64,000 nucleotides of DNA from positions 613,501 to 677,500 of the forward strand of contig NZ_CP059452.1 of assembly GCF_022023855.1 (NCBI RefSeq). The letters are read 5' to 3'. This DNA is from Azospirillum brasilense (GTDB taxonomy: Bacteria; Pseudomonadota; Alphaproteobacteria; Azospirillales; Azospirillaceae). The notes under the pieces were generated by a model that saw only the letters and a list, made by a program, of their open reading frames with translations, was not told where the DNA came from and did no database searches. Shown piece by piece: positions 10,657-21,700 of the stretch; within the stretch, counting starts at the first letter, position 1, and each line of letters starts with the position of its first letter. The position numbers and the translations under genes are program-made.

Positions 10657-11028
10657 GTGCTTTCGGACGATGCCCTGATCTTTCTTCAGCATTCGATCAA
10701 GACGGTCTGGACTCTGGAGATTCTCCTGATTTTACGGCGTGATCCGGGTCAGGCATGGAATTCGGACGAACTCATTCGCGAATCGCGCAGCAGTACGCTC
10801 ATCCTCCGGGAAGTCTTGGCGAATCTTCAACAGGCCGGGTTGATCCATACGGACGGGGACCTTCGCATCCGCTACCGCAGCGCGACGCCGACCCTGGAGC
10901 GCCTTGTGGGGGAGATCGCGTCCGCGCAGGCGCGGCGCCCGGCGGCGGTCACGAAGGCGCTGCTCTCCGTGTCGTCGGACAAAGTCCAGAACTTCGCCGG
11001 CGCGTTCCGCGTCGGAAAAAGGACATGA
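10657..11028 (+). CDS. Putative winged-helix protein, start uncertain
   Basis: From a GTG at 10657 the frame gives 123 residues. About residues 8-75 have the helix pattern of a winged helix-turn-helix domain: SIKTVWTLEILLILRR, then WNSDELIRESRSS, then TLILREVLANLQQAGLIHTDG followed by a strand-rich RIRYRSA wing. The C-terminal third is helical and basic, ending FAGAFRVGKRT. It resembles small MarR/Rrf2-like folds, but no family is certain. A stronger Shine-Dalgarno/ATG pair at 10643 opens a different frame that stops at 10742, so it cannot be the start. In-frame starts further left (10471) add a leader unlike a protein. I see nothing else in 10325-10656 apart from a short hairpin at 10604-10621. 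Confidence 0.5.
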   Translation: MLSDDALIFLQHSIKTVWTLEILLILRRDPGQAWNSDELIRESRSSTLILREVLANLQQAGLIHTDGDLRIRYRSATPTLERLVGEIASAQARRPAAVTKALLSVSSDKVQNFAGAFRVGKRT

Positions 11029-11190
11029 GGGATCGATCATAATTCACCCCCGGAGTTGGGTCGGATTTTGCTAAACTCTCGTTCGAAGCAACGACAATTG
11101 TCGCGTTGCCTCATCCGGAAGAGAGGCGGGCGGCGGCGATTGGCTTGATCCGCCGACCGAATGGCTTCGATGTCTTGTGGAGTTTCCATT

Positions 11191-11898
11191 ATGCCGTTTC
11201 ACCGACCGGCCCTGGGGCTGAATCTTGCCGCCCTTGCCCTGGCCGGAGCCCTGTCAGGCGCGGCCCACGCCGCAACCACCGATCGCAACCCAGCTCCCGC
11301 CGCCCAGACCGCCCCGGCCGCCACGCCAAACGCCGCGCCCGAGGCGGCCCCCGCCGCGAAGGTCACCGGGTTCCGGTCCGCGCGCTTCGGCATGACCGCT
11401 GACGAGGTTGCGAAGGCCATCGCCAAGGACTTCAAGATCGAGGGCAAAGACATCCGCCGCGAGACCAACGCGACGGAGCGGACCACCAGCCTGATCGTGA
11501 AGGTCGATGACCTGCAGACCGGCGCCGGCCCGGCGGTCGTCGCCTACATCCTCGGCCATTCGACGCAGAAGCTGTTTCAGGTGAACATCCTGTGGGGCGG
11601 CGCGGTGAATCCGAAGGTCGATCCCAACGCCCTGGTCGGCGCGGCCAACGCGCTGCGCAATTATTTCGTGGGACAGGGTTACCGGCAGGAGGGCATGCTG
11701 CTCAACGCGCCGGTCGGCGACGGATCGCAGGTGGTGGTCTTCCGCGGCACCGACAGCCAGGGGCGCATGAGCCTGCTGACCCTCGCGGTCCCGCCGAAGC
11801 CCTCGGACGACACCCCCGCCCTGCCGCCGTCGCTCCAGCTCTCCTATATCGAGAAACCGAACGAGCCGGACGTCTTCAAGATCGAGAAGGGTTTCTAA
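11191..11898 (+). CDS. Exported hypothetical protein
   Basis: The 235-residue protein starts with a clear Sec signal peptide (LNLAALALAGALSGAAHA, cleavage near residue 27). An Ala/Pro-rich linker of about 30 residues follows, then a compact domain starting at GFRSARFGMTADEVAKAIAKDFKIEG. That opening resembles the small repeat in periplasmic proteins where a change of flux per residue is tracked (the 'RFGMT..EV' pattern), but I cannot assign a function. GGAG eight bases before the ATG sets the start; an upstream in-frame ATG at 11161 would put ten residues before the signal. The gene is single and ends at a shared terminator. Confidence 0.65.
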   Translation: MPFHRPALGLNLAALALAGALSGAAHAATTDRNPAPAAQTAPAATPNAAPEAAPAAKVTGFRSARFGMTADEVAKAIAKDFKIEGKDIRRETNATERTTSLIVKVDDLQTGAGPAVVAYILGHSTQKLFQVNILWGGAVNPKVDPNALVGAANALRNYFVGQGYRQEGMLLNAPVGDGSQVVVFRGTDSQGRMSLLTLAVPPKPSDDTPALPPSLQLSYIEKPNEPDVFKIEKGF

Positions 11899-11930
11899 GC
11901 GCCGGCCCTTCCGCCGATTCAGAAAGAAAA

Positions 11931-11965
11931 AAGGGCGGCGCCGTCATGGCGCCGCCCTTTCCGTT
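11931..11965. terminator. Bidirectional rho-independent terminator
   Basis: A perfect 12-bp stem (AAGGGCGGCGCC at 11931-11942, complement at 11948-11959) has a five-base loop. On the minus strand it is followed by a T-rich tract (TTTTTCTTTC), ideal for ending the SapC operon. On the plus strand it is followed only by TCCGTTT, a weaker stop for the exported-protein gene. Confidence 0.85.
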
Positions 11966-11984
11966 TCCGGCAGGCCGGACCGGA

Positions 11985-12710
11985 TCAGCCCCGGCGGGCA
12001 AGCCGGTCGACCAGACCCGACCAGCTGCTGACCGAGATCAGGTGGGCGTAGACCAGCCCCAGCCAGCCGCGGTCACGCCATTCCACCAGCGTCTCGGCGG
12101 GAAGCTGGTTGAAGGCCGCCTCGTCGATCACGTTGAAGCCGGCGAGGCTCAGCCGCTCGCCGTTGTTCAGGGTGATGTCGGCGCGCTTCTCCGACATCAG
12201 GCCGGCGGCCGTCACCGCCTCGACGAACTGCGTGGTGTAGGCGCTCTGGGCCTGCACTTCCTTGACGAACTCCAGGGCGTTGTTGGTCAGGGCGGACGGC
12301 TGCCCGTCGACGAAGAAGGGGTTGTCGCGGCCCGGAACGACAGCGTCCGCCGCCTCGTCGATGCACAGGGTGAGCTGGGACTTATCCTCGCTCTCCAGGA
12401 AAATGAACGGGTAGCGGCGGACATAGGCGGGAATATAGGCCCCCTCCTCCCACGCACCGTTCCCATCGACGAACAGGTTCTCGCCCGAGCGCAGCCCGAG
12501 CAGCGCCACCGGCTGGACCACTGGGCCTTCCGAGAACAGGATCGGGAACTGCTTGCAGGCCGCGGCGAACTCCGCCGCCATCAGCGGCACCGAGTTGGTG
12601 GCGGCCGCGAAGGCGAAGTTCGGCTCGGTGCGCAGCGACAGATCCGCGTCACGGGCGGCCACCAGCGGGCGGGGGTTCTTGTAGAACAGGGGCAGGGTCG
12701 GTTCGGTCAT
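11985..12710 (-). CDS. SapC family protein at the end of the TPS operon
   Basis: The 241-residue soluble protein matches the SapC family, named from a gene linked to S-layer export in Campylobacter. Typical features are the N-terminal FYKNPRPL with HRDLRL replaced here by ARDADLSL, the FAFAAATNSVPLMAAEF core, the FPILFS and PVALLGLRSGENLFVD strands, AYIPAYVRRYPFIF, and CIDEAADAV. No signal peptide is seen. Its biochemical role is unknown; in other proteobacteria it is often found beside TonB receptors or surface proteins. It starts 46 bases after the stop of the giant TpsA gene on the same strand and ends at a strong terminator, so it is most likely cotranscribed with the two-partner-secretion genes. 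Confidence 0.85.
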   Translation of the reverse strand: MTEPTLPLFYKNPRPLVAARDADLSLRTEPNFAFAAATNSVPLMAAEFAAACKQFPILFSEGPVVQPVALLGLRSGENLFVDGNGAWEEGAYIPAYVRRYPFIFLESEDKSQLTLCIDEAADAVVPGRDNPFFVDGQPSALTNNALEFVKEVQAQSAYTTQFVEAVTAAGLMSEKRADITLNNGERLSLAGFNVIDEAAFNQLPAETLVEWRDRGWLGLVYAHLISVSSWSGLVDRLARRG

Positions 12711-12756
12711 CGTTCGCTATCCAAAGGGTAAAAGTCTGCCGGGGGAAAGGCGCGCC

Positions 12757-15700
12757 TCAGCGCGCCTCCTCCTTCGCCGTCTGCTGGTTGCCGGTGGCGG
12801 ACGGTGCGGGACCGGTGGTCAGGACCTCCGGCTGTGCGCCGGCGCGGGTGGTGGACGGGGTGGTTCCGGCGCCCGTGGACAGAACCTCCGGCTGCGCCCA
12901 CACACCGGTCAGGGACGGGGTCGTGCCGGCCAGGGTCAGAACCTGCGGCGCGGCGTAGGCGGCCAGGGCGTTCGGCGTGAGGCCGGCGTGGGTCATCGCG
13001 CCGGTGAACAGGCTGGTGACGCCGGGGGTGCTGGGAACCGGGACCACCACCACCACGGTGGCGGCGACCCGGCTGACCTGCTGCGTCGGACCCCAGGGGG
13101 TGTTGTTGATGAAGTACGGGGCAGCCCGCAGTGGGCTGTCGATCGCGCTGGCGGCCAACGCGTCCGTCTTGCCGGCCACGGTGCCGAACATCCGGGCGGA
13201 ACCGGCCTTGGGAACGGTCAGGCTCAGCACGTCGATCTTCTGCAAGGCGGTCCCGGTCTCCTGTCCGATGAGCAGCGCCCCGCCGTCGGACGCCATGGTC
13301 AGCGTGGTGGCCTTGCCCTGGAGCCCCGCCATGGTGATGGGGCCGCCCGCCGCGATGGACGCCTGGCCGTCCGGCAGGGACGCCACGGCGCCCAGCGTGA
13401 TCGGGCCGGTCTTGGCCGTAATGCTGGCCGGCAGAACAATGCCCGATCCACCGGATTGGGTAAAGCCCCCCTCCGTGACAACCGTGGCATCGCGACCAAA
13501 GGTTACCATGCCGGACCCGTCTGTCGTGACCAAGGCCAGCGAGCCCGCGCTGTTCACCGCCGCGCCGAAGGTGAAGCCGGCGCCGGTCAGGTGGAGGCCA
13601 TCCGCCCCGGTGGCGGTCAGCGCCTTGGCGAAGCGGCCCTCGCCGCCCGTCGTCTGGGTCAGCGAGCGCACGGTCACTGCACTGTCGTAGAAGACGCCGC
13701 CCGAGGTCCGGACCGTGACGTCGCCCATCAGGCCCGACGCGCCGATGTCCCCCGCCGCGCGGATGGACGCGCCGTTCAGCGACAGCGCGGAACGGTTGGC
13801 ACTGTCGACGGTCCCGCCGAACACGAGGTCGCCGCCGTTGCTGGTCAGGACGCTGTTGGCGGCCACCGTCAGGGCGCCGCCGAAGCGCTGCGCCCCGGTG
13901 GTGGTGACGGTCGCTCCGTCCAGGCGGGTGCCGCCGCTGACGGCGATCTGCCGCAGGGCGCCGGTTTCGCCGAAGACTCCGGCCAGGACGGCGTCGCCCT
14001 CGACCGTCAGCCCCTGTCCCCCGGCGCTGGCGGCGTTGCCGCCGCTCAGCAGGGAGACGGTCCCGCCCGCCAGGACGGTGTCGGTTCCCAGCGTCACCGC
14101 GCCGCCGAAGCTCTGCTCCGCCACGGTGGTCACCGCGCCGCCGTTCAGGGCAGCGGTGCCGGTCACCGACAGGCGGCTCAGCGCCTGCGTGCCGCCGACC
14201 GCGCCGTTGATGACGGCGTTGCCGGCGATGGTCAGCCCCTGCCCGCCGCGGGTGGCGGCGTCCAGCCCGCCGGCCAGCACGACGGTGCCGCCAGTCAGGC
14301 GGGTGTCGGCCCCGAGCACCGCCCGCTCCCCGTAGGTCTGGGGGCCGGTGGTGTCGATGGAACCACCGTTGAGGGCCAGCGTGCCCGCCGCGTCGGTGAC
14401 GACCGAGGCCGCGCGGACCGACTGGGCGAAGCGGGTCTGGCCGGCGCTGTTCACCGCCAGGGCGCCCAGCCGCTCCGTCCCGCCGACCGTGCCGGCGAAG
14501 ACGGCGTCGCCGGTTCCGCTGCTGACGGTCAGGGCCTGCCCGCCGTCCAGCGTCCCGGCGAAGATGACGCCGTTGCCGGTCAGGACCGACGGGGTGCCGG
14601 CCAGACGGACCGCACCACCGTAGGTCTGCGCCCCGCTGGTGACCGCCGTGGCGCCGGTCAGCAGCGTCTCGCCGCCGACCGTCAGCGCGGCCAGCGCCTT
14701 CCGGGTGCCGAGGGTGCCGGCGAGCGCCGCGTTGCCCGCGATGGTCAGGCTCTGACGGCCCGTCTCCGCCGCATCGATGCCGCCCGACAGCGACACCTGG
14801 GTGCCGCTCAGGACGGTGTCGGCCCCCAGCGACACCGCGTCGGCGTAGCTCTGCGCACCGGTGGTGTCGACGCTGCCGCCGTTCAGGATGGTGATCCCGG
14901 TGGCGTCGGTGGCCAGCGAGGCCGCCCTCACCGCGCCGGTGACGGTGGTGGTGCCGCCGCCGTTGATCGCCAGCGCCCCCAGACGGCTGGTGCCGCCGAC
15001 GGCACCGCCGAGCAGGATGTCGCCGTTGCCGCTGGCCAGCGTCAGCGCCCGCCCACCGTCGACGGTGGAAGCCAGGACAATCCCGCCGGTGCCGGTGATC
15101 CGGCTGTCGCCGCCAAGCGTCACCGCCTTCGCCGCCGAGAAGACCGTGCCGGCCTGATAGGCGCCGTCCAGAGTGACCGCGTCGTTGTAGGTCTGGGCGC
15201 CGCTGGTCGTCACCGAGTGCAGGCTGGTCGTGCCGTCGGCGTCGGTGGTCAGGCTGGCGAGCGCGGTCGTGCCGCCCACCGCCGCGTTGAACTGCGTGGC
15301 GCCGCTGCCGTTGATCGCCAGCGCCTGGGCGCCGTTCACCGTCCCGTTGAAGGTCACCGCGCCGTTGCCGGCGTTGACCGTGGCGGCCCCCGCCAGCGTC
15401 ACCGGGCCGGCGACGGTGAAGGCGCCGTTGCCGGTGGCGTAGGTGCCCATCAGGCTGGTCTCGCCGCCGTAGCTCTGGGCGCCCGCCGTGGTCACGTTGA
15501 CGAGGCTGGTGTAGCCCGTGCCGGTGGTCAGGCTGGCCAGAGCCGTTGTGCCGCCCACCGCCGCGTTGAACACCATCGCCCCGGTCGAGATCGCCGTCAG
15601 CGCCTGGGCGCCGTTGACCGTCCCGTTGAAGGTGATCGTGCCGTAGCCCGCATCCACCAGCGTTGTACCGGCCAGCGTCGTTTCACCGTTGAAGGTGATC

Positions 15701-18700
15701 GGGTTGTTGAGCGAGCTGTAGGCGCCGTCGAGCGTCGTGGCGTCGTTGTAGGTCTGGGCGCCGCTGGTCGTCACCGAGTGCAGGCTGGTCGTGCCGTCGG
15801 CGTCGGTGGTCAGGCTGGCGAGCACGGTCGTGTTGCCCACCGCCGCGTTGAACTGCGTGGCGCCGCTGCCGTTGATCGCCAGCGCCTGGGCGCCGTTCAC
15901 CGTCCCGTTGAAGGTCACCGCGCCGCTGCCGGCGTTGACCGTGGCGGCCCCCGCCAGCGTCACCGGGCCGGCGATGGTGAAGGCGCCGTTGCCGGTGGCG
16001 TAGGTGCCCATCAGGCTGGTCTCGCCGCCGTAGCTCTGGGCACCCGCCGTGGTCACGTTGACGAGGCTGGTGTAGCCCGTGCCGGTGGTCAGGCTGGCCA
16101 GAGCCGTCGTGCCGCCCACCGCCGCGTTGAACACCATCGCCCCGGTCGAGATCGCCGTCAGCGCCTGGGCGCCGTTGACCGTCCCGTTGAAGGTGATCGT
16201 GCCGTAGCCCGCATCCACCAGCGTCGTCCCGGCCAGCGTCGTTTCACCGTTGAAGGTGATCGGGCTGTTGAGCGAGCTGTAGGCGCCGTTGAGCGTCGTG
16301 GCGCCGCCGTGGGTCTGGGCGCCCGTGGTGGTGACATTCAGGAAGCTGGCCGTGGCGCCCGCGTTGGTGGTCAGGCTGGCCAACGCCGTCGTGCCGCCCA
16401 CCGCCGCGTTGAACTGCGTCGTCCCCGTCCCGGCGATGGTCAGCGCCTGGGCGCCGTTCACCGTGCCGTTGAAGGTGGCCGTCCCGGCGTTCACCGTCGT
16501 CGCCCCGGCCAGCGTGGCCGCCGCGTTGGTGGTGAAGGCGCCGCCGGTGTAGGTGCCGTCCAGCGTCACCGCGTCGTTGTAGGTCTGGGCGCCCGTGGTG
16601 GTGACGCTGCGCAGGCTGCTGGTGCCGGTGGCGTCGGTGGTCAGGCTGGCGAGCGCCGTCGTGCCGCCCACCGTGCCGGTGAACTGCGTCGTGCCCTTGT
16701 TGTTGACCGCCAGGGCGTGGGCGCCGTCCACCGTGCCGGCGAACAGCACGCTCGACCCGCCATTCACCGTCGTGTCGCCGCCCAGCGTCGCCGCTCCGTT
16801 GGCGGTGAAGGCGCCGCCGGTGGCGTAGGTGCCGTTCAGCGTCACGGCGTCGTTGTAGGTCTGGGCGCCCGTCGTCGTCACCGACCGCAGGCTGCTGGTG
16901 CCACCGGCGTCGGTGGTCAGGCTGGCGAGCGCCGTCGTGCCGCCCACCGTGCCGGTGAACTGCGTCGTGCCCTTGCTGTTGATGACCAGGGCCTGGGCGC
17001 CGTCCACCGCACCGGCGAACAGAACGCTCGACCCGCCGTTGACCGTCGTGCCGCCGCCCAGCGTCGCCGCTCCGTTGGCGGTGAAGGCGCCGCCGGTGGT
17101 CGTGTAGATGCCGTTCAACGTCACGGCGTCGTTGTAGGTCTGGGCGCCCGTGGTGGTGACGGCGTGCAGGCTGCTGGTGCCGGTGGCGTCGGTGGTCAGG
17201 CTGGCGAGCGCCGTCGTGCCGCCCACCGTGCCGGTGAACGTCGTCGTGCCCTTGCTGTTGATGACCAGGGCGTGGGCGCCGTCCACCGTGCCAGCGAACA
17301 GCACGCTCGACCCGCCATTCACCGTCGTGCCGCCGGCCAGCGTCGCCGCACCGTTGGCGGTGAAGGCGCCGCCGGTGGTCGTGTAGATGCCGTCCAGGGT
17401 CACGGCGTCGTTGTAGGTCTGCGCACCCGTCGTCGTCACCGACCGCAGGCTGCTGGTGCCACCGGCGTCGGTGGTCAGGCTGGCGAGCGCCGTCGTGCCG
17501 CCCACCGTGCCGGTGAACTGCGTCGTGCCCTTGTTGTTGACCGCCAGGGCATAGGCGCCGTCCACCGCGCCGGCGAACAGCACGCTCGCCCCGCCGTTGA
17601 CCGTCGTGTCACCGGCCAGCGTCACCGCACCGCTGGCGGTGAAGGCGCCGTTGGTGGTGTAGGTGCCGTTGAGGGTCGTGGCGGCGCCGTGGGTCTGGGC
17701 GCCCGTGGTGGAGACGTTCAGGAAGCTGGCCGTGGCGCCCGCATTGGTGGTCAGGCTGGCCAGCGCCGTCGTGCCGCCCACCGCCGCGTTGAACTGCGTC
17801 GTCCCCGTCCCGGCGATGGTCAGCGCCTGGGCGCCGTTCACCGTGCCGTTGAAGGTGGCCGTCCCGGCGTTCACCGTCGTCGCCCCGCCCAGCGTGGCCG
17901 CCGCGTTGGCGGTGACGGTGCCGCCGGTGTAGGTGCCGTCCAGCGTCACCGCGTCGTTGTAGGTCTGGGCGCCCGTGGTGGTGACGCTGCGCAGGCTGCT
18001 GGTGCCGGTGGCGTCGGTGGTCAGGCTGGCGAGCGCCGTCGTGCCGCCCACCGTGCCGGTGAACTGCGTCGTGCTCTTGTTGTTGACCGCCAGGGCGTAG
18101 GCGCCGTCCACCGTGCCGGCGAACAGAACACTCGACCCGCCGTTCACCGTCGTGTCGCCAGCCAGCGTCGCCGCACCGTTGGCGGCGAAGTTGCCGCTGC
18201 CGGTGGTGTAGGTGCCGTTCAGCGTGACCGCATCGTTGTAGGTCTGGGCGCCCGTGGTGGTGACGCTGCGCAGGCTGCTGGTGCCGGTGGCGTCGGTGGT
18301 CAGGCTGGCCAGAGCCGTCGTGCCGCCCACCGTGCCGGTGAACTGCGTCGCGGCCTTGCTGTTGACCGCCAGGGCGTAGGCACCGTCCACCGTTCCGGCG
18401 AACAGCACGCTCGACCCGCCGTTCACCGTCGTGCTGCCGGCCAGCGTCGCCGCACCGTTGGCGGTGAAGGCGCCGCTGCCGGTGGTGTAGGTGCCGTCCA
18501 ACGTCACAGCGTCGTTGTAGGTCTGGGCGCCGTTGGTTGTCACCGACTTCAGGCTGCTGGAGCCCCCGGCGTCCGTGGTCAGGCTCATCAGCGCCGTCGT
18601 GCCGCCCACAGCGCCGTTGAACTGCGCCATGCCCTGGTTGTTGACCGCCAGGGTGTAGGCGCCGTCCACCGTGTTCATGAACACAACGCTCGACGTGCCG

Positions 18701-21700
18701 TCCACCGTCGTGTTGCCGCCCAGCGTCACCGCGCCGATGGCCGAGAAGACCGCGCCGGTGGTGTAGGTGCCATCCAGCGTCACCGTGCCGCTGTAGGTCT
18801 GGCCGCCCGTGGTCGAAACCGACTTCACGCTGGCCGTCCCGCCGGCATCGATGGTCAGGCTCGTCAACGCCGTCGTGCCACCCACCGTACCGGTGAACTG
18901 CGTCGCGCCGCTGCTGGTGATCACGAGCGAATTGGCCCCGTTCACCGTGCCGCTGAACAGCACGTTTCCACTGCCGGAGTTCACCGTGGTGCCGCCCGCC
19001 AGCGTCGTCGCGCCGGTCACCGTGAAGGCGCCGTTTCCGGTGGCGTAGGCGCCCTGGAGGCTGGTCGCGCCGGTGTAGGTCTGCGCGCCCGCCGTCGTCA
19101 CGGCGCGCAGGCCGATGGTTCCGGCGGTGGCCGTCAGATAGGCCAGGTTGCTGGCCGCCCCGCCCAGCGTCAACGTGCCCTGCCCGGCGAGCAGGGTCGC
19201 CCCGTAGCCGCCGCCGTTCAGCGTGCCGCTCACCGACAGGTCGCCGCCGGTCGCGGTCACCGTGCGGTTGGCGCCCGACAGGGTCAGGTTCCCGATGACG
19301 GTCACCGACTTGCCGGACAGCGTGCCGCCCAGCGTGGTGTTGCCGGTGTAGGTCTGCGTGCCCGTGGTGGTGACGTTGCCCAGGGCGATGCTGGTGCCCT
19401 GCACCGTCACGCTGGCCCGGGTGGCGTCCGAACCGACGCTGTACACCGCCTTGGTCAAGGACACCGCACTCCCCGTGGAGATCAGGGAGATGTTGCCGCT
19501 GCCACCGGCGTTGATGCCGGTGGTGGCGTTGCTGTCGGTGATGGCGCCGCTGGCGGTGACGGCGATGTCGCCGTCGGTGGTCGCGAGATTGCCCAGGTTG
19601 AAGCTGGTGCCGGCCAGATAAATTCCGCCCGTCCCGGTCACCATCGCCGAGATGTTGGCGATGCTGCTGGTGAAGGCGGCGCTGCTGGTCCCGATCCCGG
19701 TGTTGGAGGTCAGGTTCAGCGTGCCGCCGGTCAGGCTGGTGCCGTTGCCGGTCAGCAGGCTGCCGCCCGCCGCCGACAGGTTGATGACGCCGTTCCCCCC
19801 GGCGTTGACCGTGCCGACCGTCAGGTCGCCCGTCGTCGCGGTCAGGCTGACCGTGCCGACGCCGGTCACCGAGGTCGCCGTCATGCCGGTGCTGCTGGTG
19901 GCGGTGACGGTGCCGTTGGCGCCGAGGGTCGCCGCCGTCAGCGTGCCGGTGTTGTTGACGGTCAGATTCTTGCCGGAGCCGGTCAGGCTGGCGTCGATGG
20001 TGCCGACCGTGGTGTTGAGGGTGGTGTTGCCGCCGTTGGAACCGCTGGCGAAGGTCAGCGAACCCGCGGTGATCGACAGCGAGCGCGGCGAGGCGCCCGC
20101 GGCCACCACGTCGGTGGCGCCCTTCAAGGTCAGCGCGCCCGTGCCGAGGTTGATCGCCGCGGTCGGCAGGGTCAGCACCCCGCCGGACTGCAGCAGCAGG
20201 TTGCCGCTGGTCATCGACAGGCCGGCGCTGGCGTCCAGATTGCCCGCCGTGCGGATGTAGGCGGACCCGCCCGCCCCCAGGGTGACGAGGTTGTTGCCCA
20301 GCGACAGCGCGGCGCTGTTGATGTTGTCGACCGAGATGACCGGTGTGGTGCCGTTGGCGGTCAGGCCGGTCAGGCTCGACACGTTCATCTTGATCGGCGT
20401 GCCGGCGCCGGTGGCGGCGTCGGTGACGGTGCCGATGCTGCCGCCGGTGGCGGTCAGGCTGGCCGAATGGCCGGTCACATGGGTGCCGTTGCCGCTGCCC
20501 AGGATGGAGCCGGCGGCGGTCAGCGCGACCGCTCCGCTGGTGGTGTTGGCCGACACCGACTGGACCGTCATCGTGCCGGCCGACGCGATGGTGACCGAGC
20601 CGTTGGAGGCGGTGGCCGAGGCGACGGCAACGCCGGCGGCGGTGCCGTCGGTCACGTAGACGCTGCCGTTGGCGCTCGCCATGGTCAGGCCGGGAGTGGT
20701 GGTCTGGACCGACCGGCTGGAGGTGCCGATGCCCTTCCCGCCGGTCAGCGAGACCGAACCGCCGACGATCCGCGTCTCGGCGAGGCCGTCGTCATAGACG
20801 CCGCCGCCGCTGGAGCTGAGAATGACCGCACCGCTGCCGGCGTTGATGCTGCCGGCGATGATGTCGGCGTCTACCGCGGTGGAGGAGATGGTGATCGCCC
20901 CACCGCCGGTGCTGGCGCTGACCACCTGGAGGCGGTCGCCGGCCTGCACGTCGATCTTGCCGCCGGTCGTCGCGGCGTAGGCCAGCGCGGTGGCGCCGGT
21001 CGTGCCCAGATAGATGTCGCCCGACCCGCCGTTCACCTGCACCTGGGCCCCGCCCACGCCGACACGGGCGGAGGAGGTGCCGATGCCGCCGGCGCCGTTC
21101 AGCGCCACGGTCTTGGCCGTGACCGCGGAGCCGCCGTTGGCGGCCAGGATCTTGCCGCCGTTGCCGGTGGCGCTCAGCGTGACCGAGCCGTTGTTGGCCC
21201 CCGCCGTCACCGTCCCGGCGGTGATGGATCCGCCGGTCGAGGTCACGGTGATGCTGTTGCCCGCCACGTCGGTGGCGATGGCGACGTTGGTCAGCGTGAT
21301 GTTGCCGCTGCCCGACACCACCACCGGGCCGTTCTGGACGGCAGCCGTCAGCCCACCCGTCAGAGACCCGGCAATGTCGAGGTAGACGCCGCCCGCGCCC
21401 GTGACGTTGGTGGTCAGCGCCCCGGTGCTGGACGTCGTGACCTTGAACGCCGAGTCCGCCGTCCCGATGCCGGTCCCCGCCGTCAGCGTGGCGCTGCCGG
21501 TGCCGAGGCTCAGGCTGGTGCCGCCGTTGAGGATCCGGCCGGCCGTCGCCGTCAGGGTCAGCGCCTTGCTGCTGTCGTAGGAGAGGTTGGAGACGGTCAG
21601 GTCGCCGGTCGCCGCGATCACCGTCAGGGCGCCGCCCGTGGTGATCGAGCTGAGGTTCAGCCCCGCCGCGTTCTTGACGAACAGCCCGCCGGTGCCGCTG

